10,479 bases of DNA from Dehalococcoidia bacterium UBA2777. Its GTDB lineage: Bacteria > Chloroflexota > Dehalococcoidia > UBA2247 > UBA2777. Position 1 is the first letter of the stretch. The number at the start of each line of letters is the position of its first letter. Of this stretch, positions 1 through 6,197 are shown piece by piece. Position numbers and translations under genes: made by a program. The notes beneath the pieces were generated by a model. That model was given only the letters and a program-made list of their open reading frames with translations, did no database searches and was not told the DNA's origin. The DNA is taken from positions 467 through 10,945 of the forward strand of contig DEIJ01000138.1 of the NCBI GenBank assembly GCA_002352365.1, written 5' to 3'.

Positions 1-1
1 A

Positions 2-505
2 GACTATGGGAGTTTTCTGCAAAGCTTGGAAGGCCCTAAGGGGCTGCATCTTTGTGCTAATGTGAACTTACCTTACTTACTGGAGTTAGGAGTTGACATC
101 CTATCCTTTGATGCCTATCAGATTGAATTTATGCCCAAGGAATATGCCAATGTTGTGGCTGAATTTCTAAAGAGCAGTGGAGTTATCTCCTGGGGCGTTG
201 TTCCCACTGAGTTGGCAATTCTTGCCAAAGAGACACCGGCAACACTAGCTAAACTGCTAATAGATTACTGGGAAGTAGTATCACGAAATACTGATTTATC
301 GCTGAAGCAAATTGCTGAACAGGCTCTGTTAGCACCAGCGAGGTGCTGTCTTAAGGGCATAGGGCAGGTTGACACCGCCGATGAGACGGCTGGCCAGATA
401 GCAGAGAAAGACCAGGTTTCTGGCATTGAGGAAAGGATTGTTGAGAAAGCCTTTGCCTTCCTGCCAGAACTATCGCAGATACTGAGGGAGAAGTGTGGCC
501 TATGA
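2..505 (+). CDS. MetE/UROD-like methionine synthase-family protein, C-terminal part
   Basis: This is a partial gene. The frame is open to the left edge, so the true start is outside the window and about 167 C-terminal residues are visible. It resembles the C-terminal (catalytic, zinc-binding) half of cobalamin-independent methionine synthases and the related uroporphyrinogen-decarboxylase fold. Counting from base 2, a His-x-Cys pair (H16, C18) matches the MetE zinc ligands, D37 in SFDAYQ sits near the MetE glutamate ligand, and Cys115/116 in LAPARCC matches the late zinc Cys. Known MetE-like enzymes transfer a methyl group to homocysteine thiol; short 'core' forms can use methyl-corrinoid proteins instead of methyl-folate. 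Which donor this one uses cannot be read here. A TTG at 26 could be called as a start, but the residues before it fit the family, so it is internal. The next gene lies 89 nt downstream and is unrelated. Confidence 0.72.
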   Translation, partial: DYGSFLQSLEGPKGLHLCANVNLPYLLELGVDILSFDAYQIEFMPKEYANVVAEFLKSSGVISWGVVPTELAILAKETPATLAKLLIDYWEVVSRNTDLSLKQIAEQALLAPARCCLKGIGQVDTADETAGQIAEKDQVSGIEERIVEKAFAFLPELSQILREKCGL

Positions 506-594
506 ATTCCCAGTCTTGTTGCCTACGGGCATGCCTATCTGCTCCGGCTTATCTCTCTTGGTGATTACTCCATTCATTAGGCGGTGAATCAGCG

Positions 595-1782
595 GTGACG
601 GAAGTTAAGCTGTACCGAGACCCAAACCTCCAGATCATCTTCGGTGTGACCCTCATGGCAGTACTGGGGGTCTCAAGCATTACCCCTGCTTTTCCTAAGA
701 TGGCTGAGGAGTGGGGGATAAGCAATCAGGCGATAGGACTCCTAATCACCGCCTTCACTTTCCCAGGGGTAGTGTTGGCACCCTTTATCGGTATCTTAGC
801 TGATAGAGTTGGCCGGAGGCGGATTCTGGTGCCCTCCCTTTTCCTTTTCGGCATCGCGGGAGGAGCTTGTGCCTTGACCTGCGATTTCAACACTATTCTC
901 GTGCTGCGGGTGTTCCAGGGGATGGGAGGGGCTGGGGTGGGAGCCCTTAATACTACCATTATCGGGGATTTGTTCTCGGGGCAGCGGCGTGCCGAGGCTA
1001 TGGGGCTCAACGCGAGCGTTCTGAACATCGGCGTTGCCTCCTACCCCGCCATGGGCGGAGCCCTAGCGTTGCTGGGCTGTAATTACCCCTTTCTCCTTCC
1101 TCTGGCAGCCATACCCCTAGGTCTCATCGTCCTCATCTACCTACGCAATCCAGAACCCAGAAATGAGCAGAGTCTCAGGAACTACCTGGAAGGTACCTGG
1201 CAGTATCTTAGAAGCCTCAAAGTAGCCGGCCTTTTCGGAGCGGGCGTGTTGACCTTCATCATCCTCTACGGGACCTATCTTACCTACCTCCCTCTCCTCT
1301 TGGGAAAATCTTTCTATGCCTCTACCCTTATTGTAGGGGTCATCCTCTCCAGCATGTCCCTTACCACCGCCCTTGTTTCCTCTCAACTTGGCCGGTTAAC
1401 CAGAAGATTCTCCGAAACAAGTTTAATTAAGGCTGCTTTTCCCATCTACGGTCTAGCTTTGGTGATGATTCCCCTAATGCCAAGTCTTGAGTCTTTCTTC
1501 CTCCCAGCAGTAATCTTTGGCATTGCCCATGGGATAAATTTGCCCAGCATACAGACCCAAGTGGCAGGGCTGGCCCCCTTAGAGCACCGGGCGGCTTTTA
1601 TGTCCGTAAACGCGATGATGCTCCGGCTGGGGCAAACACTAGGGCCACCACTCATGGGGTTGGTCTATGTCTATACCAGTCTGGAAACCACCTTCTTCGT
1701 GACTGCGCTCCTGGCTCTGACGGTACCACCTGTGGCGGTGGTGATGAGTAGAGGACTAGCCTTATATGGTTCGACGAGGTAA
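595..1782 (+). CDS. MFS permease, drug-efflux-like (DHA1 type)
   Basis: A 395-residue integral membrane protein of the major facilitator superfamily, with the usual length and about 12 hydrophobic segments split by a charged central loop near residues 184-208. MFS motif A is clear after TM2 (GILADRVGRR, residues 66-75), a motif B-like RVFQGMGGAG follows in TM4 (R105), and a motif C-like stretch, ASYPAMGGA, lies near residues 148-156; this last motif is typical of antiporters. Residues 1-11 are a short cytoplasmic tail. This pattern suggests proton-driven export of small lipophilic compounds, but the substrate cannot be deduced. The GTG start at 595 has only a weak GGCGG upstream, yet the protein begins correctly just before TM1. 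No dedicated regulator is next to it. The spacing of 36 nt to the DJ-1-like gene allows co-transcription. Family assignment is secure; the efflux role is inference. Confidence 0.88.
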   Translation: MTEVKLYRDPNLQIIFGVTLMAVLGVSSITPAFPKMAEEWGISNQAIGLLITAFTFPGVVLAPFIGILADRVGRRRILVPSLFLFGIAGGACALTCDFNTILVLRVFQGMGGAGVGALNTTIIGDLFSGQRRAEAMGLNASVLNIGVASYPAMGGALALLGCNYPFLLPLAAIPLGLIVLIYLRNPEPRNEQSLRNYLEGTWQYLRSLKVAGLFGAGVLTFIILYGTYLTYLPLLLGKSFYASTLIVGVILSSMSLTTALVSSQLGRLTRRFSETSLIKAAFPIYGLALVMIPLMPSLESFFLPAVIFGIAHGINLPSIQTQVAGLAPLEHRAAFMSVNAMMLRLGQTLGPPLMGLVYVYTSLETTFFVTALLALTVPPVAVVMSRGLALYGSTR

Positions 1783-1818
1783 AATGTTAGTTGATGTGGG
1801 CTTGACGGCATTTGGGGG

Positions 1819-2436
1819 ATGAGAGGAACAAAGCTACCGGTGAGCATTATAATGATATTAACCTCGTTGGCTGGGGCAATACCTCTATCTACAAAGGCCA
1901 TTGAGGGGGCTACTAGCCGAGGAAGGATAGTCACAGTCATTGCCCCTAAGGATTTTCAGGAAGCGGAGCTTAATCAATGCCAGAAGGTGTTTGATCGCCA
2001 AGGGTTTGAGGTGGCTATAGCCAGCACCACTACTGAGCCAGCAATCGGCATGGGCAGGAGAATAGTACTACCTGAGGTAACTATCTCCCAAATAGACCTT
2101 AAGGGCTGCCTCGCCTTGGTCATCACCGGTGGTTCTGGTGCCAAAACCTACCTCTGGGATAATGCTCAGCTTCACCAAGTGGTAAAGCAGGCCTATGAGG
2201 AGAGGATTGTGGTAGCTGCTATATGCCTTGCTCCGGGAGTACTAGCTAGAGCAGGAATCCTTGATGGCAAGGAGGCTACCGTTTATCCCGAGGCGATAGC
2301 CGAATTAGAAAAAGGCGGGGCTATTTTCACTGACCAGCCGGTGGTGATCTCAGATAGCATTATCACTGGAAGGGATGCTAGAGCGGCGAAATCATTTGCC
2401 ATTGCTATTGTACAAAGTGTTAATGAAAGGTTTTGA
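1819..2436 (+). CDS. DJ-1/PfpI family protein with signal-like N-terminus
   Basis: A 205-residue member of the DJ-1/ThiJ/PfpI glutamine-amidotransferase-like superfamily, which includes glyoxalases, deglycases, chaperones and proteases. The domain begins near residue 35 (GRIVTVIAPKDF) and contains acidic residues E48/E50 in FQEAEL, a GGSGAKT turn (104-110), and the nucleophile elbow AAICLAPG with Cys136, equivalent to the AIC-x-GP motif of DJ-1. The usual His after Cys in PfpI proteases is absent (Leu137), which argues against a protease. The C-terminal ITGRDARAAKSFAIAIVQ matches the DJ-1 final strand and helix. Residues 1-30 are extra: basic residues (R2, K5) then a hydrophobic run to about residue 23, like a signal or anchor peptide. 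The ATG start has a G-run directly adjacent; in-frame GTG 1840 and ATG 1852 are alternatives. Substrate unknown. The gene ends just before the aro promoter. Confidence 0.85.
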   Translation: MRGTKLPVSIIMILTSLAGAIPLSTKAIEGATSRGRIVTVIAPKDFQEAELNQCQKVFDRQGFEVAIASTTTEPAIGMGRRIVLPEVTISQIDLKGCLALVITGGSGAKTYLWDNAQLHQVVKQAYEERIVVAAICLAPGVLARAGILDGKEATVYPEAIAELEKGGAIFTDQPVVISDSIITGRDARAAKSFAIAIVQSVNERF

Positions 2437-2441
2437 AGCTG

Positions 2442-2470
2442 TTGCCACGGGGGCAAAGGTGTGCCATAAT
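2442..2470 (+). promoter_or_regulatory. Sigma-70-like promoter for the aro operon
   Basis: TTGCCA at 2442-2447 and CATAAT at 2465-2470 are separated by exactly 17 nt, each one mismatch from the TTGACA and TATAAT consensus. Transcription would begin near 2476-2478, giving a leader of about 26 nt that contains the aroH Shine-Dalgarno. It lies in the 66-nt gap after the DJ-1-like gene, where a new operon would be expected to start. A small inverted repeat (TTGCC 2442-2446 with GGCAA 2452-2456) overlaps the -35 box and might be an operator half or chance. Confidence 0.62.
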
Positions 2471-2486
2471 AAGAGGCTTTCGAAGG

Positions 2487-2496
2487 AAGGGGGTGA
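2487..2496 (+). promoter_or_regulatory. Strong ribosome binding site deciding the aroH TTG start
   Basis: AAGGGGGTGA differs by one base from the ideal AAGGAGGTGA and ends 6 nt before the TTG at 2503. The TGA at 2494-2496 is in the aroH frame, so no start further upstream is possible and TTG 2503 is the only sensible initiation codon. Confidence 0.75.
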
Positions 2497-2502
2497 AGAT
2501 TA

Positions 2503-2892
2503 TTGTGGTGCCGAGGGATTAGAGGAGCCACTACGGTAGCCAGTAACAGCCGGGAGGATATTTTAGCTGCCACGCAAGAATTGCTCCAAAAAATGATTGA
2601 GGCTAATGGGGTGGAAAAGGAAAGCATAGCTTGCGCTCTTTTCACTACTACTCCAGACCTTGATGCTGAGTTCCCGGCAGCAGCAGCGCGGCAACTAGGC
2701 TGGATGGAGGCACCCCTCTTGTGTGGGCAGGAAATCGATGTTGCAGCAGCTTTGCCTAGATGCCTTCGTATCCTTATCCTCTCTAATACTGAGAAGAAAG
2801 CAGAGGAGATTGTGCACGTATATATAAGGGGAGCAGAGGTATTGAGGCAGGGGGGAGCTGCCGAATATAATATAGGGAAACTTGGAGGGTGA
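2503..2892 (+). CDS. aroH: Monofunctional chorismate mutase, AroH class
   Basis: Catalyses the Claisen rearrangement of chorismate to prephenate, the committed step towards phenylalanine and tyrosine, in the cytoplasm. At 129 residues it matches the length of Bacillus subtilis AroH (about 127), a trimeric enzyme with active sites between subunits. The active-site set is complete when aligned by eye: R7 in RGIRGATT, F57, R63, C74 and E77 in CGQEIDV, R89, and Y107 in HVYIRGAEVLR. The TPDLDAEFPA block (50-59) is also typical. Translation begins at a TTG, fixed by an in-frame stop 9 nt upstream and a very good Shine-Dalgarno. It heads the aromatic operon directly behind a likely promoter, and only 3 nt separate it from the DAHP synthase gene. 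There is no fused prephenate dehydratase or dehydrogenase, so those activities must be encoded elsewhere. Confidence 0.95.
   Translation: MWCRGIRGATTVASNSREDILAATQELLQKMIEANGVEKESIACALFTTTPDLDAEFPAAAARQLGWMEAPLLCGQEIDVAAALPRCLRILILSNTEKKAEEIVHVYIRGAEVLRQGGAAEYNIGKLGG
2884..2889 (+). promoter_or_regulatory. Ribosome binding site of the DAHP synthase gene
   Basis: GGAGGG sits inside the last codons of aroH with a 6-nt gap to the ATG at 2896. This fixes the start of the DAHP synthase and suggests translational coupling of the two enzymes. Confidence 0.75.
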
Positions 2893-2895
2893 AAA

Positions 2896-3954
2896 ATGAT
2901 CGTAGTGATGAAGAGAGAATCGGCTGAAGAGGAGCTCGGCCAGGTATTAAAGCAGATAAGCGAGGCAGGGTTAAAGGGGCACATAGTTCATGGTGCAGAA
3001 CGGACAGTGATCGGTGTAGTGGGGGTGGTTCCAGTGCTACCCGAGTTAAAGGAGATGCTGGAGTTCGCCCCTGGCGTGGAGGAGATCGTTCCTATTACCA
3101 AACCGTATAAGCTCTCCAGCCGTGAACTTCAGCCCCAGAACACGGTGATAAATGTCGGCGGGGTCACTATTGGTGATAAAGAAATGGTGGTAATAGCCGG
3201 GCCATGTGCTGCTGAGACGGAGAAACAGGTAATGGATACCGCTCAGGCAGTGAAGGCAGCCGGGGCTGATATTCTACGTGGAGGTGCTTTTAAGCCAAGT
3301 ACCTCTCCTTACCACTTCAGGGGCCTAGGGGAAGGAGGGCTCAGGCTGTTGGCTCAATCTGCCCGAGAAACGGGCCTGCCGCTTATCAGTGAAGTGCTTA
3401 CTCCTGAAGATGTGGAATTGGTAGCCAGGTATGCCGACATTCTTCAAATTGGGGCGCGTAATATGCAGAACTTCGTCCTCCTGGACAGGGTGGGTAAAAT
3501 AGGGAAGCCGGTGCTACTTAAGCGGGGGATGTCGGCAACTATTCAGGAGTGGCTGCTGGCCGCAGAATATATCCTTTCCCAGGGAAATCGGCAGGTAATA
3601 CTTTGCGAGCGCGGCATTAGAACCTTCGAAACCTATACTCGAAACACCATGGATATAAGTGCCATCCCCATCATTCATAAGCTTAGCCATCTGCCGATTA
3701 TCGCCGACCCTAGCCATGCCACCGGCAAGTGGTATCTGGTTACCCCTTTAGCCTTGGCCGCGGTAGCTGGGGGGGCCAATGGATTGATGATCGAGGTTCA
3801 TCCCACCCCTGACCGGGCTTTAAAGGATGGGGCCCAGTCACTAACTTTCGAAAACTTTGAATTACTCATGCAGCAAGTGGCTCCAGTGGCTGCCGCAGTG
3901 GGCCGCCGCATGAGAGCTAGTGCAGCCAGCGTACCAGCCTCTAGTGGAGGTTAA
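2896..3954 (+). CDS. aroF: 3-deoxy-7-phosphoheptulonate (DAHP) synthase, Thermotoga type
   Basis: Condenses phosphoenolpyruvate and erythrose-4-phosphate to DAHP, the first step of the shikimate pathway. The 352 residues comprise an N-terminal ferredoxin-like/ACT-like domain (about 1-72, IVVMKRES to VPITKPYK) and a TIM barrel. Signature blocks are intact: IAGPCAAE with the metal-binding Cys, RGGAFKPSTSPYHFRG (phosphate and E4P binding), LKRGMS, ILCERGIRTFE, DPSHATG with the metal His, and MIEVHP with the metal Glu. In Thermotoga maritima the N-terminal domain carries feedback inhibition by tyrosine and phenylalanine, so the same control is likely here. A 15-residue Ala/Ser-rich tail (about 338-352) follows the barrel and is not part of the core fold. 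The ATG has a good GGAGGG site. The gene lies between aroH and ribF in a tight operon. The symbols aroF, aroG and aroA are used inconsistently for this class. Confidence 0.96.
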   Translation: MIVVMKRESAEEELGQVLKQISEAGLKGHIVHGAERTVIGVVGVVPVLPELKEMLEFAPGVEEIVPITKPYKLSSRELQPQNTVINVGGVTIGDKEMVVIAGPCAAETEKQVMDTAQAVKAAGADILRGGAFKPSTSPYHFRGLGEGGLRLLAQSARETGLPLISEVLTPEDVELVARYADILQIGARNMQNFVLLDRVGKIGKPVLLKRGMSATIQEWLLAAEYILSQGNRQVILCERGIRTFETYTRNTMDISAIPIIHKLSHLPIIADPSHATGKWYLVTPLALAAVAGGANGLMIEVHPTPDRALKDGAQSLTFENFELLMQQVAPVAAAVGRRMRASAASVPASSGG

Positions 3955-3966
3955 AAGAAAGCCGAT

Positions 3967-4920
3967 ATGCAACTTGAAGAGGAGCTAGCTAGATTTACCC
4001 CCCAGCAGGATACAGTACTTACTATTGGTGTCTTCGATGGCGTGCACCTCGGACATCAGCATCTTATGGAGCACTTGAAAAGGCAAGCACTGGCCAGAAA
4101 TCTGCGCAGTGGGCTAGTCACCTTTCATTGCCATCCTCAAGCAGTATTATCGCCCCAGACTAAAATGCCTTACCTGACTAACTTGGCAGAGCGGATTAAG
4201 CTGATTAAGGAACTGGGCATCGAACTTGTGGTGATCCTCTCCTTTACTCCTGAACTGGCACAGCTCTCGGCGCATCATTTTGTTGCTTTGCTACAAAAGT
4301 ACCTTGGCATGAAGAGACTGGTAATTGGTCCTGATTTTGCCCTGGGGCGGGGTAGAGAGGGAGATGCCTTCCACCTACATAACCTGGGGAGGGAAATGGA
4401 CTTTAGCGTAGGTGTAATCTCGCCGGTAGTAGTGGAGGGAGAGGTAGTAAGCAGCACTGCCACCCGCCAGGCCTTGGCTGCCGGTGATATGGCAAAGGTG
4501 AGCAAGCTTTTAGGCCGCCCCTTCAGTCTTAGCGGGGGAGTGATTCATGGGGTTAACCGAGGCAAAAATTTGGGTTTCCCTACAGCGAACTTAGCCATAA
4601 ATTCGGACCAAGCTCTGCCTCCTGATGGGGTATATGCAACTTATGCCTATCTCAGCAGCTATTCACACCCTTCAATAACCAATATTGGTAAGCGTCCTAC
4701 CTTCGGCGAAGGAGAGCGTACTGTGGAAGTTCACCTTCTCGACCTTGGGGCCAATCTCTATGGTCAAGAACTCAAGATTGAGCTAATAAAACAGCTACGC
4801 CAAGAGCGGCGCTTTGCCACTGTGGAGGAATTAAGGGCACAGATAGCTCAAGATGTGGAGCAAGCGAAGGAAGTATTGCCTAGAGAGCAGCCAATAGACG
4901 ACAGCTTGCCGCGCTGTTAA
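3967..4920 (+). CDS. ribF: Bifunctional riboflavin kinase / FMN adenylyltransferase
   Basis: Converts riboflavin to FMN and then to FAD. It is 317 residues, the normal length for bacterial RibF. The N-terminal nucleotidyltransferase domain (about 1-180) shows GVFDGVHLGHQ (21-31), TFHCHP, VIGPDFALGRGREGD (119-133) and SSTATRQAL (162-170). The C-terminal flavokinase domain has GFPTANL (203-209) for nucleotide binding, NIGKRPTF and the catalytic-type Glu254 in VEVHLLD. In the SST-x-IR motif the usual Ile is Thr (STATR), a small deviation that leaves the Arg in place. The gene begins 12 nt after the DAHP synthase stop and in the same frame, with no good Shine-Dalgarno at normal distance (GGAGG at 3945-3949 is 17 nt away), so it may depend on translation from upstream. 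The last 15 residues look like a disordered tail. Its presence in an aromatic operon is probably housekeeping clustering. Confidence 0.96.
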   Translation: MQLEEELARFTPQQDTVLTIGVFDGVHLGHQHLMEHLKRQALARNLRSGLVTFHCHPQAVLSPQTKMPYLTNLAERIKLIKELGIELVVILSFTPELAQLSAHHFVALLQKYLGMKRLVIGPDFALGRGREGDAFHLHNLGREMDFSVGVISPVVVEGEVVSSTATRQALAAGDMAKVSKLLGRPFSLSGGVIHGVNRGKNLGFPTANLAINSDQALPPDGVYATYAYLSSYSHPSITNIGKRPTFGEGERTVEVHLLDLGANLYGQELKIELIKQLRQERRFATVEELRAQIAQDVEQAKEVLPREQPIDDSLPRC

Positions 4921-4942
4921 CTATAGACTGCGGCTGTTGAAA

Positions 4943-6196
4943 ATGGCAATTCAAGATTCTCTATTAAGACGCAGCGTGGCTGAGATTATTGTGGAGGAGG
5001 AACTGACCAGACTTCTGGAGCGGGGGAAACCTCTGCGACTTAAGCAAGGTTTCGACCCTAGTTGCCCTGACATCCACCTGGGGCATGTAGTGGGACTAAA
5101 GAAACTGCGCCAATTTCAAGAAATGGGGCACCAGGTTATCCTTATCGTGGGTGATTGGACAGCTCAAATCGGCGACCCTAGCGGTGAGTCCTATACCCGG
5201 CGCATGCTCTCCGCTGCTGAAGTTAGCGCTAATGCTGAAACTTATATGAAGCAGTTCTTCAAGGTGGTGGATAAAGCGAAAACCGAGGTTAGGTGGCAAA
5301 GCGAGTGGCTGGCCAAGTTCAATTTAACTGACATTATCGAACTTACCACCAAATTCACTGTAGCCCAACTCTTAGCTCGTGAAGATTTTAACAGAAGATA
5401 TGTTGCTGGACGCCCTATCGGTCTGGTTGAGCTTCTTTATCCCTTGCTCCAAGCTTACGACTCAGTGGAAATCTGCGCCGATGTTGAGTTTGGTGGCATT
5501 GACCAAAAGTTCAACTGCCTTATGGGCAGAGAGCTGCAGAAGATAGCGGGTCAGCCCCCCCAGCAGATATTTTTAGTCCCTCTCCTTTTGGGTATCGATG
5601 GCAGTCAAAAAATGAGTAAAAGCCTGGATAATTACATTGGGATTTCAGAGCCACCGCGTGAGATGTACGGCAAGGTGATGTCAATCCCCGACCATCTTAT
5701 CTTGGATTACTTTGAGCTGGTGACTGATGTTCCCGATAAGGAACTAGAGGAATTAAGAGACGAGCTTCATTCCCAAGCGGTAAATCCCATGATTGTTAAA
5801 GAACACTTGGCTTATGAAATTGTAGCCGAGTTCTGTGGTTCCCAAGCTGCCCAAGATGCCTCGGAGCATTTCAGTCGGGTGTTCCAGAGGAGGGAAGTGC
5901 CTGAGGAGATACTCCCTATTCTATTCAGGGTAACTAAAACAGGTGCCATCCATTTCTCAACCTCAGACGGAAGCCTAGACACCCAAGTGTCTAGTCCCCC
6001 ATATCCTGCTGATATCCTCCATGCCTTGGGCCTAGCCAAAAGTCGCAGCGAGGCAAGGCGGCTTATCTCACAGGGAGCTGTTGAATTTGATGGGAAAAGG
6101 GTAGCCCAAGCTCATTGCCCCATCCATAATGGTATGGTTATCAAAGTGGGGAAACGGCGCTTCGTGAAGCTGATTGAAAAACAGGAGGGTGAATAA
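4943..6196 (+). CDS. tyrS: Tyrosyl-tRNA synthetase (TyrZ-like)
   Basis: Attaches tyrosine to tRNA-Tyr in the cytoplasm. It is a class I synthetase of 417 residues from ATG 4943, or 419 if TTG 4937 is used; neither has a clear Shine-Dalgarno, and ATG is preferred. The HIGH-type signature DPSCPDIHLGH (residues 38-48) and the KMSKS loop (223-227, in GSQKMSKSLDNYI) are intact. KQGFDP and the VGDWTAQIGDPSG block are those of the TyrZ/TyrRS-2 branch. An S4 RNA-binding domain occupies about 357-410 (ILHALGLAKSRSEARRLISQG). Between the catalytic and S4 domains, around residues 334-354, the linker looks longer than usual and is encoded in part by a perfect hairpin sequence. The gene follows ribF by 22 nt and ends 1 nt before the aminotransferase start. 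Location beside AroF and AroH links tyrosine supply to its use. No T-box leader is seen. Confidence 0.97.
   Translation: MAIQDSLLRRSVAEIIVEEELTRLLERGKPLRLKQGFDPSCPDIHLGHVVGLKKLRQFQEMGHQVILIVGDWTAQIGDPSGESYTRRMLSAAEVSANAETYMKQFFKVVDKAKTEVRWQSEWLAKFNLTDIIELTTKFTVAQLLAREDFNRRYVAGRPIGLVELLYPLLQAYDSVEICADVEFGGIDQKFNCLMGRELQKIAGQPPQQIFLVPLLLGIDGSQKMSKSLDNYIGISEPPREMYGKVMSIPDHLILDYFELVTDVPDKELEELRDELHSQAVNPMIVKEHLAYEIVAEFCGSQAAQDASEHFSRVFQRREVPEEILPILFRVTKTGAIHFSTSDGSLDTQVSSPPYPADILHALGLAKSRSEARRLISQGAVEFDGKRVAQAHCPIHNGMVIKVGKRRFVKLIEKQEGE
5975..5994. repeat. Perfect 8-bp inverted repeat inside the tyrS linker
   Basis: CTAGACAC (5975-5982) and GTGTCTAG (5987-5994) flank a 4-nt loop, CCAA. It encodes LDTQVSS in the linker between the catalytic and S4 domains of tyrosyl-tRNA synthetase. 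This could be a stem-loop in the mRNA, a remnant of a small palindromic repeat element inserted in frame, or chance. Confidence 0.5.
6183..6189 (+). promoter_or_regulatory. Ribosome binding site deciding the aminotransferase GTG start
   Basis: AGGAGGG inside the last codons of tyrS lies 8 nt before the GTG at 6198. This sets the start there rather than at the upstream in-frame TTG at 6174, which would overlap tyrS and add eight residues (MKNRRVNK) that do not fit the family. Confidence 0.8.
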
Positions 6197-6197
6197 A

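Noticed and set aside
506..594. Terminator or tRNA in the gap before the MFS gene
   Set aside because: Only a short GGCATGCC palindrome is visible, with no U-run, no cloverleaf pairing and no terminal CCA-like acceptor arm.
726..1655. Several minus-strand frames opposite the MFS permease
   Set aside because: They are antisense to a complete permease with intact motifs and read as basic low-complexity protein; treated as shadows.
2283..2984. A 233-codon minus-strand open frame across the DJ-1-like gene end, the promoter and aroH
   Set aside because: It lies opposite two clearly recognised genes, its translation is rich in Ser, Pro and Ile without domain signals, and no ribosome site supports it.
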